This document shows, in pieces, positions 25,301 through 39,023 of a stretch of DNA of 64,000 nucleotides. Both the position numbers and the translations under genes were made by a program. The notes under the pieces are model-generated. The model searched no databases, was not told the DNA's origin, and saw nothing but the letters and a program-made list of their open reading frames with translations. The stretch is from positions 3,275,501 to 3,339,500 of the forward strand of contig JARUPY010000465.1 of the NCBI GenBank assembly GCA_029817715.1, given 5' to 3'. Each line of letters starts with the position of its first letter. The first letter of the stretch is position 1. The DNA comes from Melastoma dodecandrum (lineage: Eukaryota > Streptophyta > Magnoliopsida > Myrtales > Melastomataceae).

Positions 25301-25638
25301 TATCATCATTAATAGAGAGGGGCAGGGGGACTATGTAGGGCTGGTTGGTGGGTTAGTTTATGCAATATCTAGGAGCAACGCGTTGTTCTCAACTGGGAGA
25401 AGAAAAATATAGATAATCTTACCTTGAACTGTCTAAATTCAGATCTTCAAGTAATGATTTTTATTCTTTATTGAAGTGCTTATTTTCATGGGAAAGAACT
25501 GATAGTCGGTTATTCTGTCTCGAGGGAGTGCCTAGAGCCTTTCACTTGTTTCTTCATTTACATTTGGGATGAATCATCATAACTGACGATTGCCTTCATG
25601 TTTCGCAGCTGATTGCTCTCTCGGGCAAAAGATGGTAG
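22363..25638 (+). CDS. Plant coiled-coil protein of unknown function
   Basis: Exons 22363-22380 (only six codons, MDGESE), 22486-22662, 23372-24850 and 25609-25638 (LIALSGKRW then TAG), 567 aa in one consistent phase. Exon 2 (NLTALKRAYAEMILNTAREA ... RMLVKLKRMLDAK) and the start of exon 3 (EEQIEELEAQLEEAESKILD) form a long coiled coil over about residues 10-115. The remainder is charged and apparently disordered, with basic patches such as RKRKKAF near residue 505. This arrangement resembles a plant family of uncharacterised coiled-coil proteins with the conserved LTALKKAYAxxILNTAKEAA block. I do not know its function; possible roles as a scaffold or nuclear protein are only suggested by composition. 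The tiny first and last exons are supported by phase and splice consensus, not by transcripts. Confidence 0.78.
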
Positions 25639-26962
25639 ATTGTTTGTTCTCATTAGACACGGTGATCCGTCCAGGAGCGCGATACCAGCAGGAAGGTAAT
25701 CTGGAGTCCACATCCTTCGCTCAGGATCTTGTCATACTGTTGCTTACTGCTCGTGAGTGCATGTATTTATGATCTACACCTCTCATCAAAGGGAAGCAGA
25801 CATGTCGTTCTATTAGGCTTTGCATGTGCCGAGAGACTGAGGGGTATGACAACGGCTTTAGTTTACCTATGCGGGTTCTGTTATATGACGATATGCTGAA
25901 ACCGATATAATCCGGTACGCATGATGGTGTTGGTCGATCCGAGCACTGGATGGTGGATGCTGAGATTCATGTGAGGCCGGAAGGGCCTTTCAGTATGGTC
26001 CCTTTAGGCTGCGGGTGCATGTGATTTGCATTAAAGGTAAAGAGAATGAAAGGAAACTGCACACCACACCCAGAACTCAACTACTACTCATGTTTGTACC
26101 CAAGTTTTGAGGACTCCTACCACTTCCTCAGAATGTCTTCTCTCCAACCCCCCAGTGGATAGCGACCCTTATTTATAGCTCTTTGGAGTCCCCTCACTAT
26201 CCCAAAACGCCAATCAAAGCCTTATCTCCCAACACCAGAAAGTGTGCTCAGAGACACAGACACGTGAGCATCCTTTGGTGAGCTTTCGAAATCATTGACA
26301 ACTGGAATTATGTGCATTGTATCGATTAGTAGTTTCTCGATACATTCCTCTGCTTGTTGGGTATTTACTCTTTGAAGTGGTCAACCACAAATCACTCGAA
26401 TAAAATTTGGGCTTCCCTCACGATCCCGGTCAAGTTTACTGATTTCGTTGACTCCCCATCACTTCTAAATCCACAATTAATGCTAAAAGTTAATTATTTT
26501 CTAACAGTAGTTTCACGTCGAATGTGATGGATCCATAGATGGTTTTACATCATAGAAACAAGAGAAGCATGAGGAAGAGAGCATCTCTTTGGATGTACTC
26601 ACTCTGTGTTCTGTTGTAATTCATCAGTCTGTACCCACCTCCTAACACACTGGAATTCAATTCATGTGCATTACCAACACCATCATCATCAACAACAACA
26701 AGAAGTGAGTTCGACTTTTAAAGGGTTGACGTTCTTCCCAACTCCTATAGGTAACTTCGGATGGAGTTTTCCACTTTATGTGCTTTTTTTTCATACCCTT
26801 CTTTGTTTTCTTGTCGGTGACGACTAATGCAATGCCAATACAGATAACGCCAACAGTTTTGAAGTTTCTGAGGACTTTTTGACGTCGTGACCGAGGTTGA
26901 GGATGAGAACAGGCTTTGATCCAAGGCTCGGTCGTGCATGGAATTGAGGAAGCCGGCGAGGT
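25639..26962. other. Intergenic region upstream of the 5-phosphatase
   Basis: No coding exon supported. It includes the 3' flank of the coiled-coil gene and the promoter/leader of the inositol 5-phosphatase. In-frame stops precede the chosen ATG at 26963. Confidence 0.4.
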
Positions 26963-28915
26963 ATGGCCTGGATTAACCGGAAGGGTAGAGGTAAAGGTAA
27001 ATGCTTGTGTTGGTGGTTTAAGCCCAAGCATAAATGCTTGGAAGGTAGTTTCAGCGCCGGAGAACTTTCGGGTGTGTATCTACTGGATTCTTGATTGTTA
27101 GTTCAGAGTAGTGTCACTCTCTTCGGGACTGATTGTTTTGCTGTGTTTCCCTTTTTTTATCGCATCACAGTAGAAGGTGATTACGAAGATGATGATGTGG
27201 ATGATGTTCTCCGACGACTGTCTTCTGGTTCGCTTCGGGTTGATCCTTATGTTTCCCAGAATGAATTGAGGTGAGGATTTGGGAGTTTTCTGGTGAATAC
27301 TGCTGTTGGAGGTTGAGGACAGGTCGAGCCTTTGGCAGGATCTTTGTCGGCACGTGGAATGTCGCGGGAAGATCGCCGGCAGCAAGTTTGGCGGTAGAAT
27401 TGGACGAGTGGTTGAACTTGAAAGATGCAGCGGACATGTACGTCTTGGGGTGAGTAAATCAACAGAAACATGTTTCTTCGCAATCCCAACATCCATGCGG
27501 GCTGGCTATTGAACAATGCCGAATCCTATGCTGAACAGATTTCAGGAGATCGTGCCTTTGAAAACCAAGAACGTGATCGGGGGAGAAGACCTCACAGAAG
27601 CATCAAACTGGAACATGCTAATCGGGAAAGCATTGAACGAGCGGTACAGATGTCCATGGTCAACACCGATGGTGCATCCGATATTAGATGAAAGCTATCG
27701 GCACAAAGACAGTTCTACCAACGAGCGGCAAAAAGGTGGAACAAGCAATATAATCAGTGCAACTGAGGAGAATTCAGATTCAAGTATGGTGCTGGATGGT
27801 CTCCATAGATACAAGCTCTTGGTAAGCGAGAAGATGGTCGGGGTGTTCATTACTGTGTGGATAAGGACGGAGCTCCTGCTTAAGTACCACATTTCAAACG
27901 TGAATGCTTGTTCAGTCCCCTGTGGAATCATTAACTGTTTCGGGAACAAGGGGTCGGTCTCCGTGAGCATGGCCATAGAAGGTACAAGCTTCTGCTTCAT
28001 CACATCCCACCTGGCCTCGGGAGAGAAGAAAGGCGATGAGGGCCGCAGGAATCGCCAAGTATCGGAAATTTTCAGGAGAACCACCTTCCCTCGGTCACGT
28101 AGGGACGTTGACTCTCGACCGCTTACAATTCTTGGGCACGAGTAAGACTCGAACCTAGTAACTTAGAATTGGAAAAGTTCCAATCTCTAACAGTTTGTTT
28201 CTATCTCTGACAGCCGGATTTTCTGGTTTGGCGATCTTAACTATCGGCTGTACGGAGAGAAACACATGGCTAGACGACTGATCAAGGGAGAGGACTGGAG
28301 AGCCCTGCAAGAGTTCGATCAGCTTCGTAGGGAGCAAGAAGATGGTGTGTTCCAAGGATGGGAAGAAGGGGACATCCAGTTTGCACCTACGTATAAGTAC
28401 TCCTCGTCTAATAGCAATCAGTACTCTGGCGGAATCCCGAGATGCCCAGGGGAGAAGCCGAGGATTCCGGCATGGTAATAATGAAACTAGTACACAAAAT
28501 AGACAGGTAATGGTCTGTTAACGATATCATTTACTTATGGTGGTCCAGGTGCGACAGAATTATGTGGCATGGGAAAGGAGTGAGGCAGCTATTTTATCTC
28601 CGCGGTGAGATAAAGTTCTCGGATCACCGGCCTGTTTCTGCATTGTTCATTTCCCAGATCGAGGCAGCGAAGTCCGACAGCAGAGTAACTCCACTGCCTA
28701 CTGTTCCACCAGTAGAAACATCTGCCAATGCATCGCAGGAGCATAGCCTCCAAAATAAAGCGCACAAAAATACGCTGCTGTCGATGATTCTTCGGGACAT
28801 AAGATCGTCGACACCAGTAGAAGTGAGAAGATTAGAAGAAGAACAACAAGTCCTCCTGGAAGGAGATGACCTCAAATCGCTCACGGAGATGGAAGTACAT
28901 GAAGGAGAAAGATAA
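26963..28915 (+). CDS. Type I inositol polyphosphate 5-phosphatase
   Basis: Exons 26963-27071, 27171-27270, 27339-27449, 27539-28141, 28214-28474 and 28549-28915 give 516 aa in a continuous phase. The family removes the 5-phosphate from Ins(1,4,5)P3 and/or phosphoinositides, and plant type I members shape vein patterning and ABA/light signalling. Domains: a basic, aromatic N-terminus (CLCWWFKPKHK); acidic GDYEDDDVDDVL; RIFVGTWNVAGRSP; ADMYVLGFQEIVPL; then the two signature catalytic blocks FWFGDLNYRL (WxGDxNxR) and PAWCDRIMWHG (PAWCDRI), and FSDHRPVSALF. The linker after NERYRCP is typical of type I enzymes. The start is the first in-frame ATG after a stop. The first exon is less certain than the rest because it is little conserved. 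Closest subclass (CVP2/CVL1 or IP5P4-like) is not decided. Confidence 0.9.
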
Positions 28916-30732
28916 TTTTTTTTTGTTTCCCTTCATCACCATAAGCGAAGAAATTGATTGAACAGAATTGAGAGTCAAAAGGCTCTAAGACAGTTCTCCG
29001 TTATCTAGACATGTAAAACCAAGATAAACAGAAACTATCGCTCGAGCCTTTCTCTATGCAGGTAACGGAGATATCCTGGAGACAATAATTGCAGCAAGCA
29101 ATGACAGCAAGCAATGATCATTGCTGCTTGAAAATGCGGCCAGGAATCTAACTTCCTCACCAGGGCTACGGACAGAGTTATGACCTTGCTAGTTCCACAG
29201 GCTTGCCGATTCGGTCCGGTAACCCTATGAGAGGCGATGTTGACTATGGAAAAGTACTCACCTGTCTGGAAAGTTTATCACAAAAAAGACTCCCTCCGCA
29301 TCGAGAATGGCCACTGGAACCTCAATGTAGTCCCGGTTAAAGGAAGGGCAGATAATTTTCTTTTGGAGCTCCTCACCAAGAGCTCTTTGCGCTCAGGTCA
29401 AGGAAAATGCTCTATTGAATGCGATGATTGGAAGATCGACCATCAAACACATATCTTCCTCTACTAAAGGTACTTGAGGAGATCCCAGCAGCTTACAGTT
29501 GATAAAATGGTCGCGATCCTGTTATAACTCACGAATGCAACCACGATACTCAAACTAAAGAGATCTGATCAAGACATTTATAAGAAAAAGAATATATGCT
29601 TTATACAACTTCAATGTGTGTAATTGATATGAGGTAAGATCGGCCACGGCGGCCATCGGAGGAGGCGGTTGGGAAGTGGCGGTTTCCACTCTCGTTTTCT
29701 ATCAAAAGCGCGGTTTGTTCCGTTGAGAAACATGGGCTTTAGGTTAGATGGGCCATGATGGAAGGACATGGGCTAAAGCCCAGTAGCTATGTGTAGGTTC
29801 CTCCCCCGATATCTGAGGAGGCCCAATATATACACCCGCGGTATTCTATATTTATATAATATTACTTGTAATGGTCAATTGATGCCAACAAGCAGCTTAT
29901 TAACCAAAAGGATTAAAAAGAGAGATTTCATCATGCTCAAACACCACTCAATTATAGATTGGATTGTGAAATTAATCTAGTTGATGCTTTTATATTACTC
30001 TTTTTGTAATTTCTGATGAATTTGTTATTACTAAGTAGAGGAACACATTTTTATGCTTTTTATGAGGGAAAACCCACGAATCCACAGAGAGACGCGCACA
30101 CAAACACATACACGAGAGACAAAAAAAAACCAGCAAAATCAATTCCTCTTCTTCTCCCCACCCACACTTTGTTTCTCGTTTTTTCATCCCCGCGGGTCTT
30201 GTTCTTTGTTGTTGATTCTTCTCTCTGGGTTTGATTCCTGGGAGGCAGTTCTGAATTGGGTTTTCATCTCTTCCTTCTGAATCTCGCTCGAGGGAGGCTG
30301 TCTGTCTGTCTTTGTGCGGCGATCATCTTTTTCTTCTTTCTAACAGGGGGGGGGGGTTGCGAAAAACTAATAAGCAAAACGCAAAAGCAGCACCCGACAC
30401 GACACGGTACACCACCACAACAAAGCTTCTTCGAAGACACACCCTCCAAAACAAAGAAATCATCTGCTTGCGATCACAAAGATTTGAGCTTTTCCTCCCC
30501 CTCCCATGTTGCTCCTCAGCCCCAAATGAGATCCGCTTGGCCTTCTCGGTGGTCGTAGAATCAGGGGGGCGTGGGAAAGATTCCCAGGTTTGGCCGTCAC
30601 ATGTGATTGTTTGTTTTGGTGGGGGGAATTCCGGGTCGTTTCTTGTTTTTGTTCTTCTGATGTGGATTGTAATTGGGTTCAGTTGGTTCTTTTCGTTTGT
30701 AGGAAATAAAAGGGGAAGAAGACGGCGGGGAG
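28916..30732. other. Intergenic region between 5-phosphatase and SIN3-like gene
   Basis: No supported gene. Short AGCAAGCAATGA repeats at about 29090-29130, an AT-rich middle, and an 11-G run at 30346-30356. The last 500 bases, rich in CT and CAAA, are likely the long leader of the SIN3-like gene. Confidence 0.4.
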
Positions 30733-33700
30733 ATGAAGAGAGCGAGGGATGATTTGTACCCTGGCGGGTCTCAATTCAAGCGAACCTTTGGGTCCTCCAG
30801 AGGAGGAGGAGGGGATGAGTAAGTCGCATTTTTCTTGGTCTGTCCATGAGTTTGGATTGTGGTTGGTTGGGCGATTCGATTTGGGAATTGTCTTGTTTCA
30901 CTTGGGACTTGATTGTAACTGCTTCTTTGGATGCATGGCGGTTGCGAGTTGTTGTGCTGTTTGATTCTGATTTCGTGAGGGATCACTGACTGGGATTTTG
31001 AGAGCGTGATAATAAGGGGTTCTTACTTTGTTTAACATGATTATTGGTTTCCTCGTGTCGAGAGGTTTCAACCCTTTTGAAATCCAGGGTTTTTCACCCT
31101 CCCACCCTCCCATTACACGGTGTCCTCATGTATAGGTCCGGGAGATCTGACTGACTATTTCCACATATGATAGAAAATTTCTGGTGTTCTTTCTTTTGGG
31201 TCGGCCAAAATATAGATTTCTCCTCTTTGTATTGTGACATGTTGTGACATTACTCTTTGAGTACTGGGATCTGTGAGGGCTATTGGTCCAATGAAGTCAA
31301 AATCATTGCCAAAGTTAGCGTCGTGCTTTAATTGGTACGATGTTCGTATAACGACAATTTTAGTTTTAATCAATCACTGGTGTCTTATCTCTTTCCTGAC
31401 TGTGTGCAGCTATGGGCAATCACCAAATCACGGGCTGACAGCAGCAGAAGGACGAGTGGAGGGTTACGGAGGGGGTAGTACATCTCAGAAACTTACGACG
31501 AATGATGCCTTGTCGTACCTGAAAGAAGTAAAGGATATGTTCCGCGACCAGAGAGAAAAGTATGACAAGTTTCTGGAGGTTATGAAGAATTTCAAGGCCC
31601 AGAGGTAGGATCCGTAAATAGTTAATCCTGACAAGGATGATTTGGTAGTTTCTTAATTTGTGGGGCGTATGTTTCACCTTGATGCTTTCTTTCCTTTTCA
31701 TTCCAGAATGGACACATCGGGAGTAATAACGAAAGTGAAAGAGTTATTCAAAGGGCATAACAACCTGATTCTTGGATTCAATACATTCTTGCCGAAGGGA
31801 TATGAAATAACACTAGATGAGGATGAGGCACCTGCAAAGAAGACCGTTGAATTTGAAGAAGCCATCAGCTTTGTGAATAAAATTAAGGTCCATATTTTTC
31901 AATTCGGTTTTTTCGGAGTTAACTGGATTCTAACTGTTGGATTTTATGGCTCCAGAAGCGTTTCCGAAGTGATGAGCATGTGTACAAAACCTTTCTGGAT
32001 ATTTTGAATAAGTACCGGAAGGAGCACAAGGACATTAATGAAGTCTCGAATGAGGTTGATGTTTACTTTTTATGCACAATGTCAATTGGTACTGATTTAC
32101 CAAAAAAATTGGTATCTTTATTTGTGTAAGACTTTCTAAGTCTCCGCTGCATGTGACATTGTTGCCTTTGGCAGCGTTAGCAAAAAGTTATGGTGATGTA
32201 ACCTTTGACCTTTTTTCGCCTTTTGGTTTGGCTTTGTATGCTGCAGGTCGGAGGCCTTTTTGCTGATCATCCAGACTTGCTCGAGGAGTTCTCAAGGTTT
32301 TTGCCTGATAATTCGGCAACGCATTCAGCACATGCTTATGGATTTGGGAGGAATGCAGTTCATCGTCTTAATGATCGCAACTTGGCTGCTCCAAATTTGC
32401 GACAAATGCAAATAGATAAGGTGCTCTTTTTGTTGGTTTCCTTATATATATAGACTTATATTTTTTTACAATTATTTTTGTTAGAAAATAAGTTATTTCA
32501 CACACTGGTAAATTTAGCGATCTCAGAATTTGTTTGTATATCTTTTCTCAGCAAAGCGCCCGGCGGGATAGAATTATCGGTCAGTCTGACCCGGATCATC
32601 TTGATATAGAAGATGACAAAGCTTCAGTGAAAGTGCATAAGAAACATTTTGAGAGGGAGGATATGGATAGAAAAAATTTTGATGTGGATGATCGGGAGTC
32701 TGAGCAAGGTGCTGGTCACTTTTCTGACAAACGCAAATCAGCAAGGAAGGTTGAACATTCGAGGACAAATTCCAACTTCACTGCTAATGGTGAAAAAGAT
32801 GGATTGAAGCGTGAGCCTTTGACCATCTTACCTTTTCAATGTCTTGTTGGATTGTGCAAATGGTTTTTGTCGCTCTAGCATTTGGATCAATAAAATCATG
32901 ATGCACTCATCCTTTTGTTTTGACGGGGAAAAAACATCGCTCCTTGCTTTATACTCCATTCATAGATATCAGATGATGTAAATGCTTAAGGGTATCTTAT
33001 TCCTGGCGTAGATCAATTCATGATTTAATCCATCTTCTCCTTGGAGAAGCAAAACGTTCATGCATCGTGGGCTTTTCAAGCGCTTCATTTAGTGGAGCCA
33101 CTTTTAGTTTTCACCTTGTTCATGACGAGGCTTTTGGCTTTTAGCTGCCTTGCTGATATGTGTCTTGTCATTTTATATAACTTGTTAATACTTTTTACTG
33201 CATGTATTTCCAGATGTCTATAGTCAAGGCTTCTTATTTTGTGAAAAAGTAAAGGAAAGACTATGCAGTTCAGACGATTACCAGACCTTCCTGAAGTGCC
33301 TTCATATATATAGCAATGGGATCATCAAAAGGAAAGACCTGCAAAGTTTGGTATGTTCTATTTTTCTTTGTTGTAGGCAGCCTTCTTAAGTCCTTTTACT
33401 ACACTCAACATTAAATCCTTTTTGAGTTGCATTTATTTAAATTGATTTATGCTAAAAATTCTGATACAGTTGCAATCTGATCGACCAGCTTAACCATTTT
33501 GTTATGGATGTGATGTCATCTTTAGGCTTTAATTGTCCTTTCGTGATTGGCATTTGTTTGGAAAGCTCTTTTAAAACACAAATTTATCTTTGTACTCTAA
33601 AAACTATATATGGTTAACTTAGGGAGGTCCATATTTCTTGAACTTCCAACTCGATGATTTTTATTCATTTTTGGTGAATTCTGTTTTAGGTGACCGATCT

Positions 33701-36700
33701 TCTTGGAAAACACGAGGATCTTGTGGGCGACTTTAACGAATTTTTGGAGCGATGCGAAAATATAGGTACTACTTGGATCTTTACATTCATCTTGTTTAAA
33801 TGCTCATATTGTTCTGTAACATTTGCCTAACCATCCAACTTACTTTCCAGATGGCTTTCTGGCGGGGGTCATCAATAGAAGTATGTGATGCTTCTGCTTG
33901 TAGATCCTTGCTTCGTGAACATCCCTGAATTTACCATGTATCCCTTGAGGTTGTGAGACTAACTGTGTTCTCTTGTGAAATGAAGAGTCCCTGTCTATCG
34001 ACGAACACGTCTCGCCAACTGTGCCAGTTGACATCAAAGCTGAAGAATTGAGACATGACATTGAAGGAGCCAAAGAGAGGGAAAGATGTCGAGAGAAGTA
34101 TTGGGCAAAGTCCATCCAAGAACTAGACCTCACTGATTGTCAGCGCTGTACTCCAAGTTACCGGCTTTTACCAAATGATGTAATAAGTTCACCACTCTGA
34201 TTTTCCTTTGTCTTTTTTCCCTTTTTTCTTTTCGAAAGGCATGGGGTGGAGGGATAAATTTTGATAGTATTCTGTATTTGAAATTTTTCCCATGATCAAT
34301 TCCTTTCAGTATCCAATTCCTTCAGTTAGCCAGAGAACGGAGCTTGGTGCGCAAGTATTAAATGAGCATTGGGTATCTGTTACCTCTGGGAGCGAAGACT
34401 ATTCTTTCAAACATATGCGCAGAAACCAATTCGAAGAGAGTCTTTTCAGATGCGAAGATGACAGGTGATACTCGTGGGATCTCTGATACCAACATTTTCT
34501 TTATGAGAGAGGGATGACCCCGGTGATTGTCTTAAATTTAATTGAAATTTTTTATGATATTCTTATCTGCGATCTGCTGTCAATGTTGTCTGCATTCATG
34601 ACATAAGGGTCACAAGTTTCTCTGCCATGGCTCGTGGTCTCATGCCTATTTTCTCTTTGCTAGTTAAGCACTTTACGCTAATCAGTTTAATGGAAGTGTC
34701 CGTTCCTTATTGTAGGTTTGAGCTGGACATGTTGCTGGAATCTGTGAGCTCAACCATGAAGCGTGTGGAAGAAGTACTCTCCAGCATGAATGAAAACATT
34801 AAGAGTTTAGAAACTCCCATCCAAGTTGAGAATTACTTCAGCGGTCAGTGTAGTAGGTTTTTGCTTGTTGATTCATCACAGCATTTTCATCTTTTAATTG
34901 ACTTGATTTTCAATTTTGTTTCTTTTCTTTCAGCTCTTAATCTCAGATGCATCGAGAGGCTGTATGGTGATCACGGATTGGATGTAATGGATATTATCCG
35001 CAAAAATCCTGTTGTTTCATTGCCTGTCATATTGTCCCGCCTCAGACAGAAGCAAGAGGAATGGACAAAATGTCGTTCTGATTTCAACCGGATTTGGGCC
35101 GAAATATATGCTAAAAATCACTATAGGTCCCTTGATCACCGCAGCTTCTACTTCAAGCAGCAGGATTCCAAAAATCTGAGCATGAAATGTAGGTTTTCAG
35201 TTGTCTTCAGATTGTACATTTTTCAATTTCGTATTCTCAGTTGTTATTGTCATTTTGTTATAACTTAATATTTTGCTTCATTTTGCATCTGAAATTTGCT
35301 GGCTCCTTTGTGTTAGATTTATTCTTGCCTTCATTAATAAGATAAGTTCATTTAAGCTCTAGATTTTGGATGAGTCCTTTAGGCAAGCTTTGGGAACTTT
35401 CACCTGGCATTAGTACCTTAAATTTTGGCTTGATTGACTTTTCTTTAATGAAATGTGTGACCTAGAAAAGTCAATTTTGGAGCGTTTATACTATTTCTTA
35501 TGTGTTAGAAATGTCCACTTGGATCAATTTGATGTGCTGCTGCACTGCCCAGCTGCAGGATGTCATAACGTTCATTTCTTTTAATATTCCTCTGTCTAAT
35601 CTACAGCTTTGGTAACTGAAATCAAAGATTTGAAGGAAAAGCGGCAAACCGAGGACATTATTCTCCTTTCTTTTGCAACTGGGAACGGACAGGCCATTGT
35701 TCCTCAGTTAGAGTGCGAATACTCTGATGTCGACACGCTTGAGGACTTGTATAGACTAGTCCGTTACTCGTGTGAAGAGGTTTGCTCCTCCAAAGAGCAG
35801 TTTAATAAAGTAATGAGACTATGGACCAACTTCTTAGAGCCCTTAGTTGGCATTCCTACTAGACCTTCTCTGACAGACTCTGCTGAAGTTTGTAAAAAAT
35901 CCAAGAATACGGTCATAAACTGTCCTTCTCATGGAAGGCTTGATAACAACGAAATGGATGCTGAGGTTGTCAAAACTGTTCCGGATATTGGTGACACCAT
36001 GATTCCCAACGGAGATACTTTGTTGAAAGTGGAGAGTAATTCTCATCTTTTGGAGATAAAACCAAAGAGTGCACGCTACGATAGTCTGCCAACTGTTATG
36101 GACAAGAGTTTTGAGAGAACTGATATGGAGATAATTCCAGGTATGTTCCAAGAGTTTTGAGAGAACTGCCATCTGTAATCCACTTGAGCTTTGTTTTATT
36201 TTTATCTTTATATGTATGTTGCTTCTGGAATTACGCTGATTACTTTTAATTTTTAAAACTGCTATGCAGTTGAATCCAGCTCGAACAATGCCAATGTGAT
36301 TGACCATGATTCCAAAACAAACACAAATGAGGAGGTAAATATGACACTTTTGATTCAATGCTTGATGTAGTGCTTGAATTTCTGTGACATTTTTTTTTGT
36401 AATGCCAGGGTAATGATGCTGAAAAAGCATGTAATAGTGATATTCCTTTGGATTCATCTAATACTTCCCGGCATCTGGAAGAGTCCATGCCACTATCAAA
36501 ACTTGAGAAAGAGGAGGGAGAGTTATCACCTAGTGGGGATATGGAGGATGATAGGAATACTTTACCCGATGCATTGGATGGTGTTGATGGGCCTCAAATC
36601 TATCAATCTGTTGCAAAGGTGTGTGCAACAGTAAAAGAGGGGGGTGGGAATGATGCAGATGCAGATGATGAGGAAAGTGGAAATATTTCTGAAACTGGTG

Positions 36701-39023
36701 GAGATGGATCAGGTAGTGACTCCGGTGCTGATGAAGGTTCTAGGGAAGAGGCAGAGGATGAGGAAGAGAATGATTTGCATGAGGGTGAGGGTAAGAGTGA
36801 AAGTGACGGCGAGGAAGATGATAGACAGTCACAGTCATCTCGAAATTTTCTTTCATCGGCAAAACCTCTGTCGAAGTATGTGCCGGCTGCTACTTTGCCG
36901 AACACTGGCGAGAGGGGTTCTCGTTTACTTTATGCGAATGATGACCTGTTTTTGCTTTTCAGACTCCATCAGGTAAACCTGGATTTTTGTTTTCCGTAGT
37001 TTTGCAATTTCTAGGTTCAGAGGTGTGCTTGCTTGATAAAGATGGAAGTGGCAGTTGACTAACTTTTGGTTTTGTTAGATACTCTATGAGAGGATCCTTT
37101 CAGCAAAAACTTATTCTCTAGGTAATGATATGAAGCAGAGAACTTCGAATGAAATGAAGCAGAGAACCTCAAATGATACTTGCTCTTTGGATCCCTATTC
37201 CAGGTATCTACAGCTGTGTAGCTTGCAGGTTTGTTTGAGCATGCTCATGTGGACTTTTGTGGTGATGTTTGTCTTATTATTATACACATATAAAAATGCA
37301 GATTCATATCAGCACTATATAACCTACTTGATGGTTCTCTTGACAACACGAAATTCGAAGACGAATGTCGAGATATCATAGGAAATCATGCTTATGTCCT
37401 TTTCACATTAGACAAACTCATTTTCAAGCTGGTCAAGCAGGTTTGAGACATCTCTCCTACACAGGTTTTCCGTGCATTGACTATTATTTATTTAGCTTTC
37501 TGTCCTGACTTGTGACTTTGCCTGCAGCTTCAAGCTGTTGTGAGTGAGGACATAGACAACAAGCTCCTGCAACTGTATGAGTACGAAAAATCGAGGAAAG
37601 AAGGGCGAACAATTGATTGTGTGTATTACAAAAATGCACGGTTCTTTCTTCACAATGAAAATATCTTCCGCTTGGAGTTTGTAAGACCTATTTTAGTCCT
37701 TTCGGAAAACCTGTTTACTTTTTTATTGTCTTCTCTATGGGGGATCCTCTGACACCTATGCTGGGACTTGCAGATGTCTAATCCAACTCGCATGTCCGTC
37801 CAATTCATGGATACTATGAACGAGAAGCCGGAGGTGTATTCCGTGTCGATTGATCCCAACTTTACTTCATATCTACACGATGACTTGCTCTCAATTTCAC
37901 CCGGTAAAAGACAGCTGACTGATGTGTATTTGAAGAGGTGATAATCTTGCTCTTGATATTCTCTTTTTCTTTAGATTAGATTACGATTACCATGACCAAT
38001 GTCTTTAGCATACCTATATCTAGTGGGTACTTGGGAGCTCTCAATCCATTTACAGCTTATCTTTTCATTGTCTACGGAATGAATTGTTGTTCTTGCTACT
38101 AGTCCAAAAGTTTCAGATTGATTCTTTGCGTAATAATCGATCCTTCAACTTTTTCCCATTTCCCGGCTGTGATATTGGGCATTCTGCAGAAAGTCAACTT
38201 CAAGAGACTGTTTTGATTTCATTCATCTGTGATTTGGCCTTATGCATTGACATTACTATTATCTACCCATTACTCTATGCTTGAGTTGACTTTCTGAACG
38301 AGGTTGAAGGAAGTTATAAGTATAGAAAGATCGAGCATTGACTACAATTTTGAGAGTGTCTTGAATCTAATGGTATGCTTTCTGTAGGAAGGATCTAATT
38401 TGTTGTTATTTAACTTAATAGGAACAAACCGAAGCATGTTGATGAAGAGGACGATTCCTTAGTTTGCAAAGCCCTGGATAGTGTTCATGTCGTCAATGGT
38501 CTGGAGTGCAAGATTGCCTGCAGTTCATCGAAGGTGAATCCATTCCCCCCTCCACATTAGTTGTACCTACAAGTGAAATTTCAGAGACCCTTTCATATTC
38601 ATAAATAGGCCAAAAAAATGTCGTTACCCCCCTTGATATTCGTTACTCTTTCGTCATTGCTTATGGTGGCAATCTCTGTGACTTACTGTCTATTTTGATT
38701 AGAAGTACTGGTACTTCTTGCAGGATCTTCGATTTTTGGAACATTGATTATGAATGATGGAAATATGAAAGTGTGCTGTTGGACATCTAGTAGACACCAG
38801 TGATTTCTTCATGGCGATACTCGTGCTTACTCGTTTTCTTACGCATTTGCAGATCTCTTACGTCCTCGACACGGAAGACCTGTTATTCCGAAGGCGGAGG
38901 AAACCAAATGTCTCATTGAGTGCAGGAGCCAAATCAACGTCCTGCGACGGCCAAAGAGTGGAACGATTCCGCCAGTTTCTCCTTGATGCTGTGACGCCAA
39001 CTAAGCAGGTCGCACAACCATGA
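30733..39023 (+). CDS. SNL: SIN3-like paired amphipathic helix co-repressor
   Basis: Twenty-two exons in one phase give 1331 aa: 30733-30818, 31410-31604, 31707-31887, 31956-32054, 32247-32420, 32552-32810, 33214-33350, 33690-33765, 33851-33880, 33986-34179, 34310-34464, 34716-34843, 34934-35188, 35607-36140, 36270-36334, 36409-36972, 37079-37203, 37302-37440, 37528-37680, 37774-37937, 38422-38533, 38853-39023. SIN3 scaffolds histone deacetylase complexes in the nucleus. PAH1 is at about residues 58-128 ([14 protein letters not shown]), PAH2 at 137-205 ([14 protein letters not shown]), PAH3 at about 332-402 ([12 protein letters not shown]). The HDAC-interacting region contains [28 protein letters not shown] and [11 protein letters not shown] long acidic stretch (about residues 925-985) precedes the conserved C-terminal [15 protein letters not shown] domain. 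Length matches plant SNL proteins. Exon 9 is only 30 nt. Confidence 0.94.

Noticed and set aside
28142..28213. GACTCGAACCTAG in a 5-phosphatase intron resembling a tRNA B-box (minus strand)
   Set aside because: No matching A-box, acceptor stem or anticodon arm. The intron is only 72 bp.
38187..38296. 13-bp perfect inverted repeat (CAGAAAGTCAACT / AGTTGACTTTCTG) in a SIN3-like intron, possible miRNA hairpin
   Set aside because: Pairing stops after the 13-14-bp stem. The rest of the arms do not pair and the stem matches no miRNA family I know.
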